DNA from: Lachnospiraceae bacterium
GTDB taxonomy: Bacteria > Bacillota > Clostridia > Lachnospirales > Lachnospiraceae
DNA length: 41,523 nucleotides
Assembly: GCA_017416465.1 (NCBI GenBank)
Contig: JAFQCK010000126.1
Coordinates: 1-41,523, forward strand
Reading direction: 5' to 3'
The position numbers and the translations under genes are program-made. Positions 1-7,923 of this stretch are shown piece by piece (position 1 is the stretch's first letter; each line of letters begins with the position of its first letter). The notes below the pieces were generated by a model. The model saw nothing but the letters and a program-made list of their open reading frames with translations, had not been told where the DNA came from and searched no databases.

Positions 1-84
1 GTTAATAACAGATTCTAAACATCGTTCAATATACTTTTCGCCATTATATATTGGTATAATGATTGAAACAAAATCCTTTTTCAA
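1..84 (-). CDS. Family 2 glycosyltransferase, N-terminal fragment
   Basis: Only the first 28 codons are in the window; the gene runs off the left edge. Reading leftward from a TTG at 84-82, the peptide contains VSIIIPIYNGEKYIERCLES, the standard nucleotide-sugar-binding start of GT-A fold family 2 glycosyltransferases (SIIIPxYN then the C-L-x-S-V helix). A strong Shine-Dalgarno, AAGGAGGAG, ends six bases before the TTG and fixes the start. Substrate and role cannot be told from this piece; such enzymes usually build surface polysaccharide. It lies downstream of the conflict operon on the same strand, separated by about 235 bases. Confidence 0.8.
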   Translation of the reverse strand, partial: MKKDFVSIIIPIYNGEKYIERCLESVIN

Positions 85-318
85 GATATCTCCTCCTTGG
101 TATGCATTAACAAATTGTCTGAAGGATAATCTTTTATTATCCTTTATTCATATTACGTTCTTTCTACTGATAATATATCCTTAACTAAAAAATGTATTTT
201 AATGTCAATCTTTTTGTCAAACAAAATATTTATAAAAATATAAACAATATTACCTACTATTTCTAATCTATCATCTGAACGATCCTTCTACTATCCTTTA
301 TTGCTAATTATAGCACTC
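85..318 (-). other. AT-rich intergenic region with a hairpin
   Basis: I see no gene here. A perfect 9-bp inverted repeat, AAGGATAAT / ATTATCCTT with a 5-base loop, spans 122-144. It has no clear U-tract on either strand, so it is at best a weak terminator or a leader structure for the glycosyltransferase gene. The motif TATCCTT recurs near 174-180 and 291-298. Confidence 0.4.
191..220 (-). promoter_or_regulatory. Possible promoter for the glycosyltransferase gene
   Basis: On the minus strand TTGACA (220-215) is followed after 18 bases by TACATT (196-191), a 4/6 match to TATAAT. The -35 is perfect and the -10 weak. A second TTGACA sits at 208-203 without a good partner. It would make a leader of roughly 100 bases before the TTG start. 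Confidence 0.35.
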
Positions 319-1305
319 TTATTTTTCACTCCAACTCTTCCACATTCTTACATACACATTATTTGTACATTTATCTAACAGTTCCTCCACCAAATCATAA
401 TATTGCATTTTATGTGCTACATAAATAGCAATAATCAACATTATATTATTATACTCTACATATTGAGAATCTAAATTTGCCAAATAATATACTTCTATTT
501 TAGAAACAAAGTTTTTTGCAAGTTTTTCCATTCTATTATATATTTCTTTTAAAATCCTTTCTGATTCATTTTTTGATATCGAAAGCGAATCAATATTTTC
601 TACTTTAACCTCTTGTCCAATTCCAATTTTATTCACATCATAATTATACAAATGCAAACTATCACTATAATGATTGTATGAACCAACTTCTAACCCCAGC
701 CACCCTGCTAATATTTCTTGTAAACTTGTAAACAGTACAAAATCATATGGCATACCTAATAACACATCATTACTTCTCATAATTTGTGACCATTCCAATT
801 TTCCCTCCCTAACCTTTAACATTGAACATACATTACAAGGAATATCTTCATCTCGAGGCTTTCCATTTTCTATTGGAAAATCAACTTTTGAATCATAAAT
901 CTGAATTACTACTTGACGACTTTCAGGAACATTTTGCAATGCGTAATATGTTTTTTCTAACTGATCAAAACCAAAATGATGACGTATTCTTTTTCCATAT
1001 GCACCATAATACAAACTTCCATTTCCTGCAAACCTTGATAAATTAGGATTCCAAAAATTAATAACATCCGCTCTATCTTCACCATTTAACATCCATACTA
1101 ATTCTGCTAATGCATAGCCTATACTTAAAGGTGGTTTACGAGCATAAATCCATTTTTGTCTAGGATCTTCTATGGTAATAAATGTATGTAAAATCTCGTA
1201 AACATCTCCCAATCGACTTTTTGATAATTTGCACTCCTTCAAAATTAAGTCTACAGCCTTTTTCCAAACTTCATTTGCAGTTTTTCCTAGAACTAACTCT
1301 GACAA
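319..1305 (-). CDS. Thymidylate-synthase superfamily protein, predicted deoxycytidylate (dCMP) hydroxymethylase-like
   Basis: A 328-residue ThyA-fold protein. Visible family landmarks are YGAYGKR near residue 101, the nucleophile loop PCN with Cys157, the phosphate-binding RSND (177-180), and H218/Y220 in SLHLY. In thymidylate synthases the block after RS.D reads G.PFN, and its Asn (E. coli Asn177) reads the uracil base. Here it reads GMPYD, so Asp188 replaces that Asn. The same change marks T4 dCMP hydroxymethylase, and the equivalent N229D mutant of L. casei TS methylates dCMP. I therefore predict a dCMP-type substrate; hydroxymethyl versus methyl transfer is not decided by sequence. The start is TTG with a perfect AGGAGG seven bases upstream. 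It is the last gene of the operon, 16 bases after the HMUDK_hel gene, which suits a base-modification role better than housekeeping dTMP synthesis. Confidence 0.85.
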   Translation of the reverse strand: MSELVLGKTANEVWKKAVDLILKECKLSKSRLGDVYEILHTFITIEDPRQKWIYARKPPLSIGYALAELVWMLNGEDRADVINFWNPNLSRFAGNGSLYYGAYGKRIRHHFGFDQLEKTYYALQNVPESRQVVIQIYDSKVDFPIENGKPRDEDIPCNVCSMLKVREGKLEWSQIMRSNDVLLGMPYDFVLFTSLQEILAGWLGLEVGSYNHYSDSLHLYNYDVNKIGIGQEVKVENIDSLSISKNESERILKEIYNRMEKLAKNFVSKIEVYYLANLDSQYVEYNNIMLIIAIYVAHKMQYYDLVEELLDKCTNNVYVRMWKSWSEK

Positions 1306-1321
1306 AATATAACCTCCTATA

Positions 1322-2296
1322 TTACTTGTTCATTTTATGATTAATTTTCCACTTTGGTGGATAAAAATAATCTATTTTTTCTAAATTTCTATCAATATAT
1401 TTATGTTTTATAAACTTTCTATTATTTAATCCTAAAATATTAGGATATCTAATCCTTGAATACTTATCTATTTCACAAAACAAATTTTGACAATCTATCA
1501 ATTGCAGTTCTCTCCCATATAATGAAACAAATTCTAATTCTCGTTTAAAAAATTCTTCATTCTGTCGTTCTGCAACAAATTTGATAATATCCTCAAATTC
1601 ATATCCATTTAAATCTTCAAAACATTTTTTAATACCACTTTTTGCTCCCGGACCAGCTACTACAAATGACATTTCACTATAATCACACATTTCACTATAA
1701 TTAATATCAATCGCAAACTGAAATGCTAAAAATGAGCCTAAAGTAGGATAATCTAACAATGCTTCATATAATTCTTTTAAACTTTTTGTTTGTGCTATCT
1801 TTAAAGATAACCCTGACTTCATCATATACTCTAAAAGTTTTAAATTATTTTGATGTTTTTTTTCAAACCCAAAACAACTTTTTCCTGAAGGCATAATATA
1901 TGCTGCAGAATATATTTTTTCGTTATTAATAATTTTTTTCATCAATAATTTATTATAGGTTTCATAATCATATGACGAATATGATATTTCTCCCAAAGCA
2001 TTTTTTAAATATTCCCATGTTTCAATTTTATTAAATAACTTAAATAAAAGTATTCTAAAACACTGATCCTCTGGTGTATAGTATTCCTTATCATATATTA
2101 CATTCTTTATTAAATATTGACTTACACGATCAGATGCTCTATATACATTTGTAAATTTATATTTTTGAATAATCTGATCATCGGTCCATGGATAAGGATT
2201 GTCCATTATTCTATTTAAAAAAACCTCTTGTCGCTTAACTGCAAATTTCCAATACATGTCATATACTTCTGTAGGTTTTAATTTTATATATCTCAT
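1322..2296 (-). CDS. HMUDK_hel / alpha-glutamyl-putrescinyl-thymine pyrophosphorylase-like protein
   Basis: A 324-residue protein matching the helical domain family found in phage 5-hydroxymethyl-dU DNA kinases and in the related predicted thymine pyrophosphorylases. I recognise it by PWTDD and KYKFTNVYRASDRVSQYLI near residues 36-64, the FRILLFKLFNKIETW block near 81-95, and the later Q-F-A-x-D-I-N-Y-S and VVAGPGAKSGIKKCF blocks (about 190-226). The fold is thought to be of the HhH DNA-glycosylase type. There is no P-loop kinase domain attached, unlike the phage enzymes. ATG start with AGGAG eight bases upstream. It sits directly before the dCMP-hydroxymethylase-like gene, a pairing expected if hydroxymethylated pyrimidine in DNA or nucleotide form is processed further. 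The exact reaction is unknown to me. Confidence 0.75.
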   Translation of the reverse strand: MRYIKLKPTEVYDMYWKFAVKRQEVFLNRIMDNPYPWTDDQIIQKYKFTNVYRASDRVSQYLIKNVIYDKEYYTPEDQCFRILLFKLFNKIETWEYLKNALGEISYSSYDYETYNKLLMKKIINNEKIYSAAYIMPSGKSCFGFEKKHQNNLKLLEYMMKSGLSLKIAQTKSLKELYEALLDYPTLGSFLAFQFAIDINYSEMCDYSEMSFVVAGPGAKSGIKKCFEDLNGYEFEDIIKFVAERQNEEFFKRELEFVSLYGRELQLIDCQNLFCEIDKYSRIRYPNILGLNNRKFIKHKYIDRNLEKIDYFYPPKWKINHKMNK

Positions 2297-2336
2297 AAAT
2301 AGTCTCCTAAACTATCATTATATTTAAAAATATTTA

Positions 2337-4175
2337 TCATTCTATCTTATCTAATAATCGATTTATCATCACTCGATGATTCATATTATAAAAAAATTCT
2401 TTATTAAAAGAATCCTCCCACAAATTCAAATCCGACCAATCACCATTTTCAATTATTTCAAATGCATATTCACTAGATCGTCCACCTACAGTACCAACTA
2501 ATACTACCGGAATATTGACACTTCTTGCTAAATTCACTTCAATATCTACACCTTGAAGTGATTTATCATTTTTAATTTTTCCTCCTAAGCAAATCATTAC
2601 TTCACTTTTCTTTTCACAAATCATTTTTTTTCTCATCTCTTCTAATCCATCTGACAAAATAAGAGTACATTTTTCTTTCAATCCTTCCAAATCATAATTA
2701 TCTATATATGCCTTATCCATATGCATCTCAATAGAATATTTTACATCTGAAGCATAGAGATTACCTATATCAAAAATAAGTTTTTGAAAAGTAGGATGTG
2801 CACCAAAAACAAGCGTATATCCATTCTTAATAATTTCTTTTGAATATATCAATAATGCTTCTATTAAGGAATTTTTATATATTTCATCACAATCCGGAAA
2901 TGCTCCTGAAAGAATAATCCTTTTGTTACGTTGTATTACATTTCTTCCTGAGACATTCTCAAGATTTATAATGTAATCATCATAATTTTCTTCTGTTATT
3001 TTATCATCACCAATATACCTGTCTCTACATCCATGATTTGATAATAAAAATAATCTATCATTGTTTATATATACCTCTTTATTTCTTATTCTATCAACAA
3101 AGCTTAGAACATCTTTTTCTTTTGGATTCCTACCAAAACATTGAATATAATGCTTTTGTATTCCTCTGTCATATAAATCTCTCGTTTCTTTTTTATACTT
3201 AACTTCATATGCTAATATAGAATTATTATCATGTATTAACTCTATTTTATTCTTATTGCTCATATCATATAGATACTCAATATAATTATAAACTTGATTT
3301 GATGAATTCATAATAAGTTGAAAACATTTTTCTTCCACTTCATCTACAATTTCTATTAGTCTATCATGACAATCAAACTCTTCACTTTTATAACTAAGCA
3401 TCGGCTTCTCACTTGGAAGAATTTTCATATTAGAATATGGTGCATTATCAATTTGTATCCATAAAATAGGAATATTATAAATTAATGCATAACTTAATTC
3501 TTTAATAATATAAGAAGAATATTGTGCTTGTTCTGTTTGTAAAAAAATCAATACATCACTCAATTCTAAATTTCTATCAATATCTTCTTGAGCATCATTT
3601 CCTACTTCTACTTGAACAACATCCCTATATACATTTCTTTCCCTAGTTAAAAGTCTTAATTCATCTGCTAATTTAGCTGCGATATGTTCTCCATCACATC
3701 TACGATGACTAATAAAATATAAAACCTCATCTCGATAAAGTGGCGACAATGTTTGTGCAATTATCTTTCTAGCAAAGATTTGTGCAATAGCTTTCATATT
3801 ATTCTTAAACGGATTTCTATTTTCATTACGACATGAAACATCAAAACTTTGCTTTTCAGACACTGGATTTGGTGGTCTCCTACATTCCGGATTATTATTC
3901 ATCGCTATTGCCCATATTCTGCTTTTTGCATCATTATACTTTGAAATTAATTTAAGTATATTATTTTCATATATACCATTTTCAGATGTAAAAAATATAA
4001 AAATATCATTTTCATTCGACTCTTTCTCTATTAATTGATTCATATGGAAAATATTAGAAATATAGCTAATATCACTAACATAAGTATCCAATATAGCCTT
4101 ACATTCTTTAAAAAACTTTTCTCCTGTTTCTATCTCTATCATTGTCAATTTAGGTTCACAAAAAATAACTTTCAT
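2337..4175 (-). CDS. TIR-SLOG protein, Thoeris ThsA-like effector candidate
   Basis: About 612 residues. The N-terminal 130 residues form an unassigned alpha/beta domain. A TIR domain follows (about 150-260) with VLYFISHRRCDG at its first strand and YSSYIIKELSYAL, whose Glu near residue 226 is at the place of the catalytic TIR glutamate. The C-terminal 190 residues look like a SLOG nucleotide-binding domain: RIILSGAFPD, TLVFGAHPTF, MICLGGK and IPVVLVGTVGG. In Thoeris, ThsA couples a SLOG sensor to an NAD-consuming domain; here a TIR would replace SIR2. NADase activity and ligand binding are inferred. I chose the ATG at 4175, because AGGGGGA lies eight bases before it, while an upstream in-frame TTG is only two bases from that site. 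It begins two bases after the Nmad2 gene ends. Confidence 0.78.
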   Translation of the reverse strand: MKVIFCEPKLTMIEIETGEKFFKECKAILDTYVSDISYISNIFHMNQLIEKESNENDIFIFFTSENGIYENNILKLISKYNDAKSRIWAIAMNNNPECRRPPNPVSEKQSFDVSCRNENRNPFKNNMKAIAQIFARKIIAQTLSPLYRDEVLYFISHRRCDGEHIAAKLADELRLLTRERNVYRDVVQVEVGNDAQEDIDRNLELSDVLIFLQTEQAQYSSYIIKELSYALIYNIPILWIQIDNAPYSNMKILPSEKPMLSYKSEEFDCHDRLIEIVDEVEEKCFQLIMNSSNQVYNYIEYLYDMSNKNKIELIHDNNSILAYEVKYKKETRDLYDRGIQKHYIQCFGRNPKEKDVLSFVDRIRNKEVYINNDRLFLLSNHGCRDRYIGDDKITEENYDDYIINLENVSGRNVIQRNKRIILSGAFPDCDEIYKNSLIEALLIYSKEIIKNGYTLVFGAHPTFQKLIFDIGNLYASDVKYSIEMHMDKAYIDNYDLEGLKEKCTLILSDGLEEMRKKMICEKKSEVMICLGGKIKNDKSLQGVDIEVNLARSVNIPVVLVGTVGGRSSEYAFEIIENGDWSDLNLWEDSFNKEFFYNMNHRVMINRLLDKIE

Positions 4176-4177
4176 TG

Positions 4178-4792
4178 TCAATTCCCCCTGTAATGTGCAA
4201 ATTTACCTATTTTTCTACTATATGGAATTCCTTGTATTCCCATTTCATAATTTTCATTCATATAATCTACAAATTCTTTAATCAAATTATCATCTCTATA
4301 CACTCGATGTCCTATACCTTGTGCTATTAAAATTGAAAATTCTTTTGGAATAGAAACAGCATTATTTCCAAAATAATAAAAATCCTTTGAAATTAATACT
4401 CTATTTGTTTGAGTATCTCTATTTAAATTAATATAGTTTGTACTTCCATCTTGCATACTATGATGTGATTCTTCCTGTACCCAGCTATCATTTATATGAT
4501 GATATATATTATCTCCATACATATAAATCACCCCTTTATTGAAAAAAGGGCGCTTAATTTTAAATCTATTATCCTCCCAATACTCATCAAAAGTTAATAT
4601 TTCATCTACTCTCATTAAATATACCATTTTTTTATGTAATATTGTTCTTGCAGCTCCATATGCTGAAACCCAATCTCCTATTTGAGCACATCTTCTAATT
4701 ACTGGTTTACAATTTGCTAAAGTACAATAATCGAAATAAGGATTTGGAGCAAAACCATAATCTCTAGGTATTACATATGAATAAAATTTCAT
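4178..4792 (-). CDS. Nmad2-type nucleotide-modification-associated protein
   Basis: A 204-residue protein with the N-terminal signature FYSYVIPRDYGFAPNPYFDY then TLANCKPVIRRCA and GDWVSAYG, which I recognise as the Nmad2 (nucleotide modification associated domain 2) family. That family is known mainly from gene neighbourhoods with base- and nucleotide-modifying enzymes; no reaction is established that I know of. No signal peptide or membrane segment is visible, so it should be cytosolic. ATG start with AGGAG upstream, ten bases after the ThsB-like gene. Its place between two TIR genes and upstream of the HMUDK_hel and dCMP-hydroxymethylase-like genes ties the TIR pair and the modification genes into one transcript. 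Confidence 0.72.
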   Translation of the reverse strand: MKFYSYVIPRDYGFAPNPYFDYCTLANCKPVIRRCAQIGDWVSAYGAARTILHKKMVYLMRVDEILTFDEYWEDNRFKIKRPFFNKGVIYMYGDNIYHHINDSWVQEESHHSMQDGSTNYINLNRDTQTNRVLISKDFYYFGNNAVSIPKEFSILIAQGIGHRVYRDDNLIKEFVDYMNENYEMGIQGIPYSRKIGKFAHYRGN

Positions 4793-4802
4793 AGCTAAAC
4801 TC

Positions 4803-5285
4803 CTAACATGTATAATGAGTCAACCCCATAGTATTACTATCTCTAAGCGTTCCATCAGGTTTTTCCCAATCATTATTTTCTCCTTCAATTGCTCTTACAA
4901 TTTTCTCACCATTCCATCCAACTATACTAAATCCATATTCATTCAATTCTTCCGGAATATCCTCTTCTTTAGCTCCCTGTAAATAAACACCAACTATTCT
5001 CTTACCCATTTCTGCTGCTGTTCGTATTTCCCAATTTACATAATCACTTTTTGCTGTATCTTTACCTATAAGTACTACGACTGTTCCAGCCCATTTTATT
5101 TGTGGTTTTATTAACTCTTGTTTTATATATTGCTCATTTTTTGCATTATTCTTTAATTTGCTCTCATAAATAGAACTATCTCGCATATTAATCCCATGTT
5201 TTCCAATTAATTCCTTAAATGCTTCAATCTTATCTGCATCATTATGCTGATGTGAAACAAAGATGTTTTTAACTTCATTCGACAT
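4803..5285 (-). CDS. ThsB-like TIR domain protein
   Basis: A 160-residue single-domain protein of the ThsB / DUF1863 TIR family. KNIFVSHQHNDADK is the first strand and loop, and SDYVNWEIRTAAEMGK carries the expected catalytic Glu (Glu86), followed by RIVGVYLQG. In Thoeris the ThsB TIR converts NAD into a cyclic ADP-ribose-type signal on phage infection, which a SLOG protein reads. A TIR-SLOG protein is encoded two genes downstream, supporting a signal maker / reader pair; that pairing is inference. The ATG at 5285 is preferred to a TTG six bases upstream because AGGAAGG sits seven bases before the ATG. The gap of about 100 bases to lrgB contains a TTGACA at 5347-5342 with only a poor -10, so an internal promoter is possible. 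Confidence 0.82.
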   Translation of the reverse strand: MSNEVKNIFVSHQHNDADKIEAFKELIGKHGINMRDSSIYESKLKNNAKNEQYIKQELIKPQIKWAGTVVVLIGKDTAKSDYVNWEIRTAAEMGKRIVGVYLQGAKEEDIPEELNEYGFSIVGWNGEKIVRAIEGENNDWEKPDGTLRDSNTMGLTHYTC

Positions 5286-5388
5286 AAACAAACCTTCCTA
5301 TACATAATAATTTTCCATCTAAATATTCCACTATGATATAATGTCAACTAATATACACAACTTTTTAAGTTTACTTTTGTCTATATGT

Positions 5389-6087
5389 TTAAATAAAATT
5401 TGAAAATACAGATGCAATAATTACTGTCATTACTCCAGCAACAGCTATTGCTAAACTACTCATAGCACCTTCTATTTCTCCAATTTCTATCGCCTTGGCA
5501 GTACCCATTGCATGAGATGAAGTACCTATTGCAATACCTTTTGCTATAGGTTCTGTAATTCTAAACAACTTGCATATTGATTCTGCAAATATATTTCCTG
5601 TAATTCCTGTCATAATAACAATAGGAACTGTTAAACTTGATATTCCTCCCAATTCTTCAGATATTCCCATTGCCATTGCTGCTGTTATTGATTTTGGAAG
5701 CAAAGTAACATACATTGTATGAGAAAAATTAAATATAATTGAAAATAATAAAATTGTAAATATTCCTGCTATAACACCTGACATAATCCCTATTGTTATA
5801 GCCAAAAAATTATTTTTTAATGGTTTGATATTTTCATACATAGGAACTGCAAGGCATACAGTTGTTGGCGTAAGAAGAAAATGCAAATAATTCGATGCTT
5901 CATAGTATAAAAAATAGTCAACTTTAAAAATCATCAAAAAAATGACAATAAATATTGTTGAAAATAATAATGGATTAAAAATAACTAATTTAAATTTTTC
6001 TTGCATCTTCTTTCCAATCATATATGTAGAAATACTTATCAATATTCCCCAACAAGTTGTCTCGTTTAATAAATCATTCATTTTCAA
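5389..6087 (-). CDS. lrgB: LrgB-family membrane protein
   Basis: A polytopic membrane protein of about 230 residues with the LrgB/CidB signatures: N-terminal GILISISTYMIGKKMQ, TPTTVCLAVPMYENI in the middle, then LLPKSITAAMAMGISEELGG and the conserved IAIGTSSHAMGTAKA near the C-terminus. LrgAB/CidAB proteins influence murein hydrolase activity, cell lysis and organic-acid transport. It overlaps the end of lrgA by up to 14 bases. Two starts are possible: TTG at 6087, with a GAAGAG box five bases before, or ATG at 6081. In most Firmicutes this pair is next to lytSR; here it lies inside a conflict-type operon, which is unusual. Confidence 0.88.
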   Translation of the reverse strand: MKMNDLLNETTCWGILISISTYMIGKKMQEKFKLVIFNPLLFSTIFIVIFLMIFKVDYFLYYEASNYLHFLLTPTTVCLAVPMYENIKPLKNNFLAITIGIMSGVIAGIFTILLFSIIFNFSHTMYVTLLPKSITAAMAMGISEELGGISSLTVPIVIMTGITGNIFAESICKLFRITEPIAKGIAIGTSSHAMGTAKAIEIGEIEGAMSSLAIAVAGVMTVIIASVFSNFI

Positions 6088-6439
6088 TTTTTCTCTTCTT
6101 TCTTTTAATAATAAATTGAGTAGTAACTCCAGTTATCCCCATAACCACCATTGTTGATACAATTGTTATTATCAAAATTTGATACCATATTTCCTTTAAT
6201 ATATCCAGTTTTAAAATAATACCTACTGCTGATGGAATAAATAATATTGGCATAATATCTATTAAAAATCTACTAACTTCTTTTATTTCATTAACTTTAA
6301 TTATATTACAAATCAATAAAATAAATAAAATCAACATACCATATATACTTCCAGGAACTGGAAGAGGTATTAAATAATTACACATTTCTCCAATAAATGA
6401 AACCAAAATTATTACTAAAAATTGTTTAAACCATTTCAA
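6074..6439 (-). CDS. lrgA: LrgA/CidA-family holin-like membrane protein
   Basis: A 121-residue, four-helix membrane protein with the family core IPLPVPGSIYGMLILFI and LPILFIPSAVG-type motif (here MPILFIPSAVGII), as in LrgA/CidA. The tail is basic (KRKKRK). LrgA/CidA are holin-like proteins that act with LrgB/CidB in cell-lysis control or pyruvate uptake. The start is TTG at 6439, and its bases overlap the TGA stop of the upstream gene (TTGA), so translation is probably coupled to the 457-residue putative sensor. Such coupling suggests that membrane output depends on that upstream protein, which is my inference. Confidence 0.87.
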   Translation of the reverse strand: MKWFKQFLVIILVSFIGEMCNYLIPLPVPGSIYGMLILFILLICNIIKVNEIKEVSRFLIDIMPILFIPSAVGIILKLDILKEIWYQILIITIVSTMVVMGITGVTTQFIIKRKKRKIENE

Positions 6440-7809
6440 TTTTTTGTCTCCTCAATAAACTCTTCTAAATATTCTTTCTCTTCTCCTACTATGTTCCATT
6501 GTAATATTTTTTTAATCTCGTCTAATGCGTAATTATGCATTCTTCCTTCTCGCATACCTGTCGCTCTATTTGTCACACTTTTTCCTTTTAAACTTAAATA
6601 ACCATGCGTTCTGGATTCCTCTTTTAGATTCCTGTTTTCATCTTCTTCTACACCTAACAATGTCCTTGAAAGGTCTCTAGGCTCTCTTTCACTATAATCT
6701 CTATGATGTAATCTATCAAAAATATCAGCTAGCTCTTTACCTATTGTAGAGCCAGTAATTTTAAGTGTTGAACGAATAGTTTCAGAAGAACTTCTATCCT
6801 CTGAATTTCTACTAACTAAATAAAAATGAATAAATGAAATCTTTTCATCAATTATAACCAACTCAAATTTTATACTAAAATCACTTTTTCTAAGATAAAT
6901 TTTTGTTTTTTCCGGATTAAACTTACTTAAAGCAGTATATACATCATACCATTTATCGACAGAATTAATACATATTATTCTATCAAATCTACCATCTATC
7001 CTATATGAAGCTTTTTCTAATGCTTCCATAAATTGTTGATGAAAACTCTTGTTATTAGTTTTTACAATACTTTGATTTGCAAATCTTGAAGTTCGCAAAC
7101 TATGTTTTGCATTATTTACTGCATCAATCAAAGCATTAAAAGCAGCCTCTTCTCCATCAATATATTTTACATTACCATTATCTTGCTCTAAAATCTCACT
7201 AACTCTCAATTCTTTTAAAAGTTTTCCAAACGAATCAAAACCATTTATCTTTTTATTCATAACAGCTTCATAATCAACAGTAAATGGATTATTACACTTT
7301 TCAAACGCCTTTTTAAAATTGATTTTAAAATTAGTAATATTTCTTTCATTCATAGCATATGCTGTTTCTGCTATAAAGTTAACTCTGCCAAACATATCAG
7401 TTAATACATTCAATAATTCAGTTGAAACTTTAATTATGTTTTTATCACTTCCTACATCAAAAGGAACTTTTGTAGATTCTTTTGCTACAAATATTATTTT
7501 TGCCTCTGAAATTGTAGATATAAGACCTAATTCAAAAAAAACATTAGCATTATATCCTTCATCATATTGATCCAGTAAAACAATAAAATACTTACAAGAC
7601 GCAATTTTACAATATAAAGATCTGCATAAATCTGTAGAGTTACCTATACCATCATGTCTTATAACACTATAACATTTATCATTTTCTACATTTTCATTTA
7701 TTGCTTGTTGACACAAACTAAGAATTGCATCGGAATACTTTCTATTATTAGTATCCGCTTTATCTGTAACACCAATAAACAAAACTTCTTCTTTACTTTC
7801 ATGACACAT
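6436..7809 (-). CDS. Putative conflict sensor/effector with deoxyribosyltransferase/TIR-like N-terminal domain
   Basis: A 457-residue cytosolic protein with no full match that I recognise. The first 130 residues form an alpha/beta domain: VLFIGVTDKAD, then a charged SDLCRSLY-like helix, YFIVLLDQYDEGYNANVFFELGLIST, and IIFVAKES. The N-V-F-F-E-L-G block resembles the catalytic-Glu motif of nucleoside 2-deoxyribosyltransferase-like and TIR-like domains (N-x-x-x-E-L-G). The middle (about 215-330) has GEEAAFNALIDAVNNAKHSL and LVIIDEKISFIHFYL, reminiscent of phospholipase-D-fold domains but without a clear HKD. The C-terminus is charged. It is the first gene of the leftward operon, with AAAGGAGATGAG before the ATG, and it is translationally coupled to lrgA. 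Function is unproven; sensing or cleaving a nucleotide is a reasonable guess. Confidence 0.55.
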   Translation of the reverse strand: MCHESKEEVLFIGVTDKADTNNRKYSDAILSLCQQAINENVENDKCYSVIRHDGIGNSTDLCRSLYCKIASCKYFIVLLDQYDEGYNANVFFELGLISTISEAKIIFVAKESTKVPFDVGSDKNIIKVSTELLNVLTDMFGRVNFIAETAYAMNERNITNFKINFKKAFEKCNNPFTVDYEAVMNKKINGFDSFGKLLKELRVSEILEQDNGNVKYIDGEEAAFNALIDAVNNAKHSLRTSRFANQSIVKTNNKSFHQQFMEALEKASYRIDGRFDRIICINSVDKWYDVYTALSKFNPEKTKIYLRKSDFSIKFELVIIDEKISFIHFYLVSRNSEDRSSSETIRSTLKITGSTIGKELADIFDRLHHRDYSEREPRDLSRTLLGVEEDENRNLKEESRTHGYLSLKGKSVTNRATGMREGRMHNYALDEIKKILQWNIVGEEKEYLEEFIEETKN

Positions 7810-7874
7810 ATCATCTCATCTCCTTTTATTTTTTTCAATTACTATAGTATAAAAATTTAACACCATATTCGATA

Positions 7875-7880
7875 ATTATA
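7875..7880 (-). promoter_or_regulatory. Possible -10 of the conflict operon
   Basis: A perfect TATAAT reads leftward at 7880-7875, placing transcription start near 7868 and a leader of about 60 bases before the ATG at 7809. No good -35 lies 17 bases upstream, which fits an activator-dependent promoter; candidate activator boxes lie 43 bases upstream at 7924-7953. Confidence 0.4.
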
Positions 7881-7923
7881 TATATTTAAACCGAAAATAC
7901 TGTTCTATTTTATCATCATTTTC

